64,000 bases of DNA from Ctena decussata. Lineage: Eukaryota; Mollusca; Bivalvia; Lucinida; Lucinidae. The stretch is taken from assembly GCA_963989385.1 (NCBI GenBank), contig OZ022499.1, positions 49,279,757 to 49,343,756 on the forward strand. The letters are read 5' to 3'. The notes beneath the pieces are model-generated. The model searched no databases, was not told where the DNA came from, and saw only the letters and a program-made list of their open reading frames with translations. Both the position numbers and the translations under genes were made by a program. This document shows, piece after piece, positions 55,226 to 64,000 of the stretch (position 1 is its first letter; the number at the start of each line of letters is the position of its first letter).

Positions 55226-55408
55226 AACAAGACCTGTCAGCGGGACAGGATAGCTCGCCTGACAGTGCCTTGCCCATCACCTAAAAAACTTTGACGTAAA
55301 ACTTTAACGTTTTGTTAACGCCGCCGCCACCGCCGCCGCCGCTAACGCTAACGCCGACGCCGGGGGGTAGTACAATAGCTCTTCCTGAACTTCGTTCAGG
55401 CGAGCTAC
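55226..55408 (+). mobile_element. minimal derivative of the 51144 element
   Basis: AACAAGACCTGTCAGCGGGA then ATAGCTCGCCTGA at left, a GCCGCCGCCACC microsatellite, then AATAGCTCTTCCTGAACTTC and GTTCAGGCGAGCT at right. The whole tandem core has been lost: about 180 bp against 1.3 kb in the full copy. Confidence 0.78.
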
Positions 55409-56111
55409 AAATAGGATTAAACTGTCCATTGGCTGTGCTGTCACCCCTCTTAGAGTTGAAAGAAGTCAAAAGGAGTGCGGCCGTTCATTGTTTGTTTTCT
55501 TTTTTCAAATAGAAGCTTTGGCTTTGCATGTTCCATTTTTCAGTTCGAGTACACTAAAACAACTTGCTCGGCGCCACTAAATTTATTATAGTCGCACATG
55601 CCGACTGTTGTATTGAATCAACGTAACCAAACAGATATATTATGCCTTCACTACTTGATAAAAGAAGTGGAGCATGCAAAGTACGTTCTAACTATTTTCA
55701 ATTATTTGTTACAATATTTATCAATATGGTATACCATAAGCTTTTAGGGTTAGGGATTCCATGCACTTTTTAATAGACATTAAAACAACGGTTGTGCCTT
55801 TGAAGTCCGCAAAAACAACTGTGTAATGTGAATAGTTACAGCTCGAAATTATCCCGTAAAGCATTCAGTGAAACACAAAACCATGCCATGTACTTGTCTG
55901 AAAACAGTATAAATGATCTAAACATTTTTTTTTTCAGAATAGCTCTCAAGTTTTTTCTTTTTCCTGATATGAACATAAAGAACTCTATAACCACATGGAT
56001 GCGTTAAGGAAAGCTCACAAAATATCACCATATTTTAGGGTGGATATGTTCAAAGCTGCAGGAATAAAGCATGCAAAGGACACTGCGGAACATCAACATC
56101 ATGCCACATAC

Positions 56112-56147
56112 CTCGTTCTGGTTGCGCTCTAATTTCTACTTTCTTAG
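56112..56147 (-). CDS. possible small upstream exon of the coiled-coil host gene
   Basis: Minus strand: TATTTTATTTAG acceptor, 36 nt, GTATGT donor. Only one of three frames is open (KKVEIRAQPER). It ends in phase 1 with G, which joins TC of the exon at 48609-48853 as a Val codon, so the phase is correct. Being short and judged by eye, it could be chance. Upstream exons were not resolved; several weak candidates exist between 56.7 and 60.5 kb. Confidence 0.38.
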
Positions 56148-56244
56148 CTAAATAAAATAGATATGAGGTCTAAAACAGTAGTCTGATTTCACAGTATGGC
56201 ACCAGCTAATGCACAGAGTATTAAAAGAACAAGTAATAATCATA

Positions 56245-56328
56245 ATATGGTTTGTCCGCCTGTATGAGGAGATAATCCATGAGCTTTAGCGAGTGGATTA
56301 TCTCCCATACAGGCAGACAAACCATGGT
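56245..56328. repeat. palindromic foldback, about 84 bp
   Basis: ATGGTTTGTCCGCCTGTATG / CATACAGGCAGACAAACCAT arms with inner AGATAATCCA / TGGATTATCT close on a GAGCTTTAGCGAG loop. Confidence 0.8.
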
Positions 56329-57293
56329 ATAACTATTTTGTACCACTCTTATCAGTGTAGATCTTGCCCAGTGCCGAATTTTTCGTGCTAAAGTTGGCGT
56401 TTTCTGGTAAGGGTGGTATAAGGATATAATATACAGTATCTAGAATAGGAAATTCACAGAATGAGATAATGACTGTGATGTGTATAGTATACGTTTGCAT
56501 AACTGCATTCTAAAGTTTCATTTGAGCCGTGACAGGAGATAAGTATCTTCCCGTATGTAGGAACAGGTAGGACTCAGCTCTGCCAATACATCTACAGCAT
56601 CTTATCTCCAAGTCCCTGCTGTCAGTACTCAGTCCACTACAGCAAAAATGAAAGGCTCAGGCTGCACTATTATACCAGCTTAATAAAGTCTTAGTAGTTG
56701 CAAATGTCATAAGAGGCAGCTAAAAAACTGTTACCTAAAACCTTGTTTAATTCATATCTCTTGTTAGCCCATAAAATCTATAAAATCTAAAATCTTAAAT
56801 GGATTTTTGGGTATATTTAGTCTCTATCAAAATTTCAGGCACAATTAAGACAATCTTAAACAGCAAGTAAATCAAGTCAATTCAGGAACTGTTCTGACTG
56901 TGAAAAACACAAACACAAAAATATGGACACACAGAAACAGTTAATATATGATTTAAGCAAAAATGTAGATGAATATAACACATCTCTTATGCAATTAATG
57001 AGACGTATGATAAAAAATAGCAAAAACACAGAAAGACACACAAAAATTAACCACACAATAAAGATTTATATGTTTTTATCTGATGTGCAGGAAAAAATGT
57101 ATAAATACAGGAGAAATATTATTAGTAAAATTTTGTCTCACAAATTCCGTGCAAACACCACAAAAAGTGCTATTAACTACTTATTGTACCTGGTTTAACA
57201 GAGATAAGGCTGGAATCTAAGATAATACCAAAGCATTTATTCAGTCTTCATATATTCAGATCACTTTAAACAAGGCCTGGCCTAGAGGTTATA

Positions 57294-57417
57294 AAACTTA
57301 AGTACATTCTCAAACTCAAAATAAAGCACTCTCTGACTGGCTGCTGCCGAGCACATGCTCGGAAGCAGCCAATCAGTGTGCTTTATTTTGAGTTTGAGAT
57401 TATTCTCAAGTTTTTTT
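57294..57417. repeat. palindromic foldback, about 124 bp
   Basis: The core 57309-57398 has CTCAAACTCAAAATAAAGCA / TGCTTTATTTTGAGTTTGAG arms and a CTGCTGCCGAGCACATGCTC-type tip with only a few mismatches; weaker symmetry continues outward (AAAACTTAAG / CTCAAGTTTT). Confidence 0.82.
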
Positions 57418-57619
57418 TAACCTCGAACCCTGTCCCCATACTGATATAGGATAACTCATTAGACAGCACATTGTCCATCACATAAAATAATAAACAAAAC
57501 TTAAACGCAAAATGGGATGCCCACACCCTAGTGATGAGCTTCAAACTTCTATAACTATCATAAAAATCTTAAGTTTTTTAGTTTCTTTATTTCTGTGCAT
57601 ATCTCTTCTAAGCTTTCAG

Positions 57620-58865
57620 TCTCTCCAGTAGTTTAGGATATAAGCACTATAATAAAAGTAAAAAGTATGCAAAGACCAGGAACTGAAACAATCAAAATCC
57701 AAATCCAGCCCTCAAACCATAGTTGGAAACAACTAAGATTACAAATAATCAAGATACAGAGAACATATGGCCAACCGAGTGAGCAGCTTGTTCCCAAAAG
57801 GTGGCCACTCAGCAACCCAAACCGAACCAAAAATAATAATAACATACATAAGGTAAAACATCACAGAAACTCTGACACCAAAAACAGGCAACAAAGAACC
57901 ACAACAGAACTACCGCCTTGGAACGGTCAGTAATGAATTACTGGGGGGCTTAAATCGATTTTACAGGCCCAACCTCACCCTCAGTTTCTGAAGTGGTACA
58001 AAACATTTAGTTGGTTGTTCGGTTCGCATGATAACCCTCTAACTCGTCAATGAATCATCACGGCAAACACATAAATCAAATTTCAACACCATGAAGAAGC
58101 AAAGACGAGGACTCAACAGATACAACGGGCCGTCTGACAGGTGGAGATCCCTGTCCTGCCAAACAACCCCACTAGAAATCTGAAGCAAAAGAAGGTCACC
58201 AGTTGAGCCCCGGTGGACCAAGCAACAGACAAAAAGGATCCGGTCCCCACCAACTAAAATATATAGCTTTAGGTCGGGGCCATCATAGAGTCTGACGACC
58301 GATCCCCCGGTGTGCAATTAAAGAGTGCAGCAAAGCTATCAACCGTGATTGGGTTAATCACTAAGCATGCAGACTGTCGCATAACATTTAAATTATAGCC
58401 AATACGTTTGTGACGTATTATTATTTTTCGGAATTGATCAGAAAAATCAGTCCTACCCTTAATCATTTTGAATTTGTATACTAAGTCACCATAAAATTCT
58501 GGTTCCGATAGGCCTTGGTGTAAAAGAAATTTTAATCCGACATCAAATTTTGAAACCAATTCATGGTGTCTGCGATAGAATTTAGAAAAAGCCTTTCTAA
58601 GCTTATGATACCGATAGCCCTGTTGAAGAAGTTTAGCAGTTAAACATTTATTACGAGCATTAAAGTCATCTACATGACTACACACTCTAGCAAATCTTAT
58701 AAGTTGAGAAATATACACTCCATAAGAGGGACGACGTGGAACGTCACCATCCAAAAATGGAAAATTAACTATATCAAAGTCAAAGTCATCACGTTTATCA
58801 TAAATTTTAGAAGATACAAAACCGTTAGAAATAGATAGATGTAAATCCAAAAAGGGGGCCTGCCT
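57620..58865 (-). mobile_element. 5'-truncated retroelement: reverse transcriptase C-terminus plus 3' region
   Basis: Minus strand from about 58865. The coding part stops at 58269, then about 650 bp follow without intact frame (fragments at 58039-58317 and 57633-57845 are in other frames). The 5' truncation at 58865 coincides with loss of homology to the RT core. Confidence 0.6.
58269..58865 (-). pseudogene. reverse transcriptase C-terminal fragment
   Basis: About 195 codons ending at TAA 58269-58271. The start has FLDLHLSISNGFVSSKIYDK, DFDIVNFPFLDGDVPRRPSY and GVYISQLIRFARVC, then YRYHKLRKAFSKFYRRHHEL and GLSEPEFYGDLVYK. This succession (LDL..SI, YDKRDDF, PF.D, YGVYISQLIR) is the region after the RT catalytic core in a family of metazoan retroelement proteins; relation to Penelope-like or other RTs is not decided here. 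No YADD or YMDD core is present, so it is a dead 5'-truncated copy. Confidence 0.7.
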
Positions 58866-59477
58866 TAAGACACATGTAAACTAAACATGTTCATACCATC
58901 ACATGCATGTATTGAGTATGAAGCAGGTCAGAATTACAGTGTACTATAATTATTAGACCATCCAAATCCAAATACAAAGGTGACCTTGCCTATGTTTAAA
59001 ACTTTTCAGTAAAATGCCATCAGAACGCCAGACAAGATGATTCTTGGATACAGTGCTGGACACTCCCAAGATTAATGTGGTGGCCCAAAAGTCTGGAAAG
59101 CCAAATTTTCAGTAGCCAAATTTATCCACTAGCTAAATATCCCATGCATTTATTACTGCCAGAGAGAAAAGTTTGGGCCACTGAAGTTCATAGTTTTAAG
59201 ATTTTTGGTGGCCCCAGAAAAAATTTAGGCGCATTTTGCCACCGGGCCACTGGCCGTTTCCAGCACTGGGATAGATTTTATTTCTCCAACACACCTATGG
59301 TGCTGCTCCTCACGAAGGCACATCATGAATTTGAGACATATAAAACAAGAAGCAAGTCATTCTTAACTATAACATGTTTTTTCATCATCAGAATACACCA
59401 TGAATTTGAGACAACAATGATACTAAATATTGGAGGAAATCATTCTCAACTAAGGAACGCGTTTTCAATCAGAAATG
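58866..59477. other. intergenic stretch, nothing recognised
   Basis: The frame at 59075-59596 (+) runs into the MITE at 59478 and shows no motif; not counted as a gene. Confidence 0.4.
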
Positions 59478-59715
59478 AGCCGCGACGCCAAAAAAACCCC
59501 AACAATGTGGTTATGCGCCCTGTGCAGACTCAGATCAACCTTGGGCATCAAACCAGTCCGATCAGACTCTTCGCTAAGCGCTCAAAGCTTAGCTAAGAGT
59601 CTAAGCTACCTCCATGCGGACAGCGAAAACTCTGATCAGACTGGGCAGATGCCCAGGCTGATCTGAGTCTACGCTGGGCGCACAGCCACATTGTTGGTTT
59701 TGTCGTGTCGCGGCT
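59478..59715. mobile_element. palindromic MITE, GAGCCGCGACACGA family, copy 7
   Basis: GAGCCGCGACGCCAAAAAAA-like left end and TCGTGTCGCGGCTC right end; AAAT flanks both sides. The arms have ACAATGTGGTTATGCGCCC and the centre is TAGCTAAGAGTCTAAGCTA. Confidence 0.85.
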
Positions 59716-60070
59716 CAAATATTCCTCGTGCATCTGAGGCAAATAAGACACCAAAACCTAAACAAGTCATTCTTTCCCATCATTCCTTAGAAAACTTTGG
59801 TTTACTGTGCTAATTGTATAAGGCAGAATTCTTCACACTGTCAAAGGGCTTCCATTGCATAAAGACTGTCATTATTATACTGACCACTGTCTCAATATGA
59901 TTAAAATACTGTTGAAAGGGACAGTAAATTCAATATGGTCCTTAAAAAAGCTTTAACCAAACACTTGCACATAAAATTTTAAGAAATACAGTCACCAAGT
60001 GGATTTTAAAGTTTTGAACCTGTATCTTACATCATTTCAATTATGAGCAAGTATGAGCCTTGAAAAATCA

Positions 60071-60271
60071 GAGCTCTAGATAAGACGGAGTATTTGTTGA
60101 TAATTATTGATAATTTAGGTTAATTCTCCATAAAAACATATGTTGTGACCCCTCGTCTGAACCATTTCGATGAGATGGTTCAGATGAGGGGTCACAACAT
60201 ATGGTTACAATGAGAAACAAGAAAAATTATCCTTAATTATCAGAAAATACTCCCTCTTATCTAGAGCTCTG
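60071..60271. mobile_element. palindromic MITE, ATCCCT/GGGATAA family, copy 2
   Basis: GAGCTCTAGATAAGACGGAG / CTCCCTCTTATCTAGAGCTC ends and a centre CCCTCGTCTGAACCATTTCG / GATGGTTCAGATGAGGGGTC with ACATATGTTGTGACCCC-type shoulders; about 200 bp. Confidence 0.75.
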
Positions 60272-60327
60272 AAAATATCAACCAAAAACTTAAAGCTGAG
60301 TAACGCTTACGGCTGAATGACTGCAAT

Positions 60328-60362
60328 AGCTCTTCCTCTACTTTCATACCTTTAGGTGAGTT
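60328..60362 (+). repeat. 3'-end fragment of the 51144 element family
   Basis: CAATAGCTCTTCCTCTACTT then TTTAGGTGAGTT matches the terminal hairpin region at 52427-52460 with decay. Confidence 0.5.
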
Positions 60363-60821
60363 TAAAATTTCATGATGAAGTATATCTCCCCAGAATAATT
60401 CTATAATAAAAACTGGCAGGTTCATAAACACACTCATACGGAATATGTTATCATGTAAGCTAGCAAAAGCAAGTGAAAGTCATACAGAATAGTAAAAGCT
60501 AGTACCTGAATGTAATTTCACTGAAAATAAAACAAGACACAAAATGCAAACTCAAATAAAACTCAGAAAACAATATCAATTTATTAGAAAACTGCCAAAG
60601 CATGTATTTTCATTTCAAATTAGAATCCAATATGACTAATACAAATGTTAAACTAAAAGTAAATGAGCCATAGCATGATCAAAGGTACCTTTAAGGATGT
60701 GTGATAATAAAGAGGAAGATCACACAATCACCAATTTTTCATTTTTGCCATATTTGGAGACAAGGGGATAAACCAGTGACAAATCTGCAATAATGTTTTT
60801 TTTAAACAATTCTCAATCAAA

Positions 60822-60930
60822 ACGTGGGTTGGGACCCTCCTTAGAACCATGTCCCTTTGTGGGATGAATGATAAAAAAATCTCAGAATTATCATCAGCTT
60901 ATCCACTTATCTCCAGCTCTGTACATAGAC
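60822..60930. repeat. half copy of the ATCCCT palindromic family
   Basis: AAAACGTGGGTTGGGACCCT, CCTTAGAACCATGTCC and CTTATCTCCAGCTCT resemble the right half of 60071-60271; it is too diverged for sharp ends. Confidence 0.4.
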
Positions 60931-62040
60931 TCTATTGCTGAACAATTATCAAAAGTATAAGTTGATCCAAGTTTTTATGTACTACTGGAACATGTCCTAA
61001 GACCCCTTTTAATGCTGTGGCTCAAATGATAATCATTAATAAATGAGAAGATAGTGTTTGCCTAGGGCATATACAACATGGAAGGATTTTATCTGCATTT
61101 AAAACCAGTTTATAACCAAAAAAGCATAATTATGTTTGGGCTAAAGCTTCAGTTGGTAATTCCAGCATCATCTCAGATATATTCAGCTATTCAATACAAT
61201 AATAATTGAATAAAACAAAAGTGCAAAATATTTATGCCACTGGCACAGTTATCTGTGGCATAAATGTTTTGCACATTTGCTTTCTGTGAATCTTTTACAA
61301 ATACATTATAAGATTCAGTTCAGACTTTTTCCTCTGCTATCTCATGACAAAATAATAATAGCCTTGTCCAAATTCAAAACTGAAAGAGTCTGAGATAGAA
61401 ATAAGTGCAATGACAGTAAATAAAATATGTCCACTTGCAATTATTGTGGAAATGGTATTTCAAGTACAGCTGTAAGAGTGTTTATTTATCTATCTGGTTA
61501 AGAGAAAAACATCAGTGTTTCACTTCCAAAACTAAAATGTAGAATAATTATATTTATGACACCCACCTATTCCATGAAAAATTTTACAAAACAAATTATT
61601 ACTGAGGAAAGGAATAAGCTACTCAACAATGGGTATGCAGAATCACTGCATACAGTCCATGCAACACAAAGCTGCCAGTTTAAAAATATAGGCAAGCTTT
61701 GAGACCTGAATTTGTACAAATCCCCAGGTACAAATAAACTTTAGTAAATGCCATAATATTTCTTTGTATGCTAATATGTTAACACTTATCCTACTATTTA
61801 TGTAAGAACACGTCCATTTTTTAATTAGGACAAATATATTCGAGGACTTTATAAATGCCTCACTTGAAAGAAATTGAAATGCTGCATTTATATTATTATC
61901 AGCTAAAATAAAGCTAATGATAAATAAAATTGCATACATATATCAAATGCATGAGATAATCATCAGTACAATCTTAGAATTTAAAATATTTAAATACATG
62001 CAACAAAGATGAAGGGGTGTTTTAAAATGTGGGATTTTCA
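60931..62040. other. AT-rich stretch, nothing recognised
   Basis: No supported gene or repeat. The frame at 61643-61939 (-) has only hydrophobic low-complexity content. Confidence 0.35.
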
Positions 62041-62620
62041 CCAAACGGTTATAATGCACCGTCCGAATGCTTATCAGAGTATAGTGTGGTTCCTGTCTTC
62101 CGCTACATTCAACAATTGCAAAATTGAAGCGAGGTAAACAAACGCTCGCGGAATGCAAAATTGGCAAAGTAAACATGGCACCAAACTTCCAAATCGACAG
62201 CAATAAATTCACTCAAACAGTATTTCACGGCTCACAGTGGTCTACTGTAAAGCTTCGAGTCCGTTAAGAGTGGAATCAATTACGTTGAAGTAATTTACTG
62301 CGCGGATAAACAGACGTTTGGTGCTGATATCAAAACGTCCATTGATGTTGGCGGATGCTTAGAAAGTAAATCTGTAGGATGTTTGTATCGAATACTGTTT
62401 ATATGACGTGCAAAACGTCAAATTACGATATTTTCCAAAAATCACATTTTTGAGATCCCAGTTTGTGTAATCAAGTTTTCAATTTAAGTGTCTGACAGCA
62501 AATGAAATCATGGCGACCTACATTTGTGTTTTCGCTGTAGGATATCTTTCACGGAAAAGCTGAGATCGACTTCAAGGGCTGTAACATAAAGAAGTTTAAA
62601 TAAAATTAAGGGGCAGTGAC
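62040..62620. promoter_or_regulatory. locally CpG-richer block, candidate promoter/first-exon region
   Basis: This stretch has more CpG than its surroundings (CGCTCGCGG at 62142, TGCGCGG at 62300, ATGACGTGCAAAACGTCA at 62402 with CRE-like TGACGT). On + an ATG in fair context (AAACATGGCACCAAAC, 62174) opens 24 codons to a possible donor CT-GTAAAG at 62246. All of this is weak and could be chance. Confidence 0.2.
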
Positions 62621-63767
62621 GTTGACCAGTTAAGTGCAAAGGTCTTCACGCATGACATAAATTCCTGACATTTCTATAATTTGATTAGTTTTACAATTTC
62701 TGATAAAACCTCGTCATATTAAATAACTTGAAATGTGGAATTACTACAATACATCACATTTTTGGGTGAGGGTTTTTTAAAGTCCTCGAGTATAGACTGT
62801 CAGTTTGGAAAAGACTAACTACTGTCACATAGCATATCAGCTGTTACCTGAACAGCAAACAGTGCACTGTCTATCAGACTGCTCATTTAGGAGGATCAGT
62901 CTTGTTCTAGACAGTCACTAAATGCTGAAATATTTCCGTCCAGACTTGAAAGGACTATTACAATAACCTTATTGAGTAAAATCCCCAGCAAAATCCTTCC
63001 ATACTATACATGTCAGAAGAAATGGACTCTATGTCAGATAGTAATTAGTGGAAACTATACCCTAACTGATATACTCTTCTATTCCTTTGTTATTTCAAAA
63101 CTAAATTCTCCCAGTAACTATGGTTTTACAGTATTACAAATAAATAATTGTACTAGGTTTTTGTTAAGCATTATTTGTTACAGAATGAAAGAGAGATAAG
63201 TAATAAAACCTTACTTACTCTTTGGTAAAGAACACCTTGTCTTTAATGTCTTTTGATTAAGAACTTTCTCTGAAAGGCATTATCAGATATGTCAAAAATT
63301 ACAACATAATATGAGTTTGAATATTTTTTGAGACATTACAATACAAACATCACTATATTAGAGGCGCTAAGGTTAAAAGTAAAAATATAAATTCATGTGG
63401 AATTAACATCTTTATTTTGAATAAGATTTAAAACTTATCTATTGACAATCAAAAGGGATGAAATTCAGTTATGGAGAAACAAATTGCATAGTCTTGTTTT
63501 CAATGGTATCAGAAGTACCCAACAATATTCAGACATTCAACCAATATAATGAATTCTTCCTCAGATTTGGACAAGTCTATTTGTCTTATCCGGAAATGTC
63601 TTATAAGACTGCCAGCAAACAGTGCAGACTCTTATCAGACTGCTGGAGCAGTCTGATCTGCATTGACAATGTTGGTTCAGACAAGCTATGCACATAATTA
63701 GGGTGAATATAATTAACTTTCTATAACTGAAAAGGGCATGGAGCCAAGGCGGACAATCTTTGTTCCA
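62621..63767. other. intergenic stretch, nothing firm
   Basis: 63598-63665 (GACTGCCAGCAAACAGTGCA, CAGACTGCTGGAGCAGTCTG) and 62850-62905 show small hairpins sharing CAAACAGTGCA.T, probably a short MITE relic. No gene. Confidence 0.35.
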
Positions 63768-63944
63768 GAGCTCCAAATAAGGTGGTATTTTGAGGATGAT
63801 TCAAAGATAATTTTCCTTATTTCTCAAAAACATATTAAAATGGTCTCAGCAAAATGGTTCAAATGATGGGTCGCAGCATGTATTCATATGGAAAATATAA
63901 GAAAATTTATCCCTAAATTATCCCTTTTATCCCTTCTTATCTGG
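63768..63944. mobile_element. palindromic MITE, ATCCCT/GGGATAA family, copy 3 (diverged)
   Basis: AGAGCTCCAAATAAGGTGG at left, then AAATGATGGGTCGCAGCATG, TTATCCCTAAATTATCCCTT and CCCTTCTTATCTGGA at right, the same order as 24136-24375. Confidence 0.6.
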
Positions 63945-64000
63945 ACAATCTTTATTCACATCTAAACTCTCACCTGCTATAAGAATGCAGTGCCAGTGTC

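Noticed and set aside
58039..58317. 92-codon minus-strand frame downstream of the RT fragment
   Set aside because: Its frame overlaps the RT end and continues in the 3' region without motif; likely untranslated retroelement sequence.
59075..59596. 173-codon plus-strand frame
   Set aside because: No recognisable domain, composition like non-coding DNA, and its last third is MITE sequence.
60506..60520. 15-nt microexon with TTATTTTCAG acceptor for the minus-strand gene
   Set aside because: The phase fits, but the donor GTACTA is weak and equally good chance candidates exist near 56.75 and 57.19 kb.

Overview
This is animal nuclear DNA, almost certainly from a marine bivalve mollusc; a heterodont clam is my guess, not something the sequence proves. 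The DNA is AT-rich, with spliced phase-compatible exons, very long introns, tRNA-derived SINEs, an APE-type LINE and mariner-like remnants. It also carries many short elements that combine a tandem-repeat core, a microsatellite and a 3' hairpin, as the bivalve pearl/Helentron-type repeats do. There are no operons, ribosome binding sites or CRISPR arrays. Most open frames in the window are chance or repeat-derived.

Only two protein-coding genes can be supported. (1) 8711-10303 (+) is an uninterrupted 530-codon reading frame. It has a B-box-like zinc finger, a coiled coil and a C-terminal beta-propeller-like region, i.e. a RING-less TRIM-like protein of the kind expanded in bivalves. A splice acceptor lies 14 bp upstream of its ATG. 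(2) A minus-strand multi-exon gene occupies at least 25953-48853. Four exons (48609-48853, 47475-47633, 46016-46093, 25953-26039) join in frame across introns of about 1.0, 1.4 and 20 kb. A fifth small exon at 56112-56147 is possible. The encoded C-terminus is acidic and Ser/Pro-rich and ends in a leucine-zipper-like coiled coil that crosses the 20-kb intron. I do not recognise the protein.

Layout. 1-822: 60-bp satellite. 823-1820: a small tandem duplication carrying a palindromic MITE. 2055-7170: a segment paralogous to 27985-28850, into which a hairpin-ended repeat (2491-3722) and a LINE (3901-6881) have inserted. 8.7-10.3 kb: TRIM-like gene. 10.7-24.7 kb: dense repeats (long inverted repeats, three TA-flanked mariner-like elements, SINEs, several palindromic MITEs). 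26.3-35 kb: three tandem-core/hairpin elements and another mariner-like element. 35.7-36.2 kb: a 333-bp palindromic element and, beside it, a perfect 41-bp inverted duplication. 38.8-45.7 kb: nested repeats and a 1.46-kb TIR element. 46-49 kb: host exons. 49-64 kb: mostly intron-like or intergenic DNA with further repeats and a reverse transcriptase C-terminal fragment (57.6-58.87 kb).

The most unusual item is a pair of 332/333-bp near-palindromic elements (17688-18019 and 35708-36040) in opposite orientation. Each starts CACAGGG, ends CCCTGTG and is flanked by a perfect but different 5-bp direct repeat (ATTAT and GTGAC). CAC termini with 5-bp target duplications are the hallmark of the Transib/RAG-like superfamily, so these may be non-autonomous members; that assignment is inference. 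Second is a central hairpin shared by element families whose ends otherwise differ, which suggests modular assembly of MITEs.
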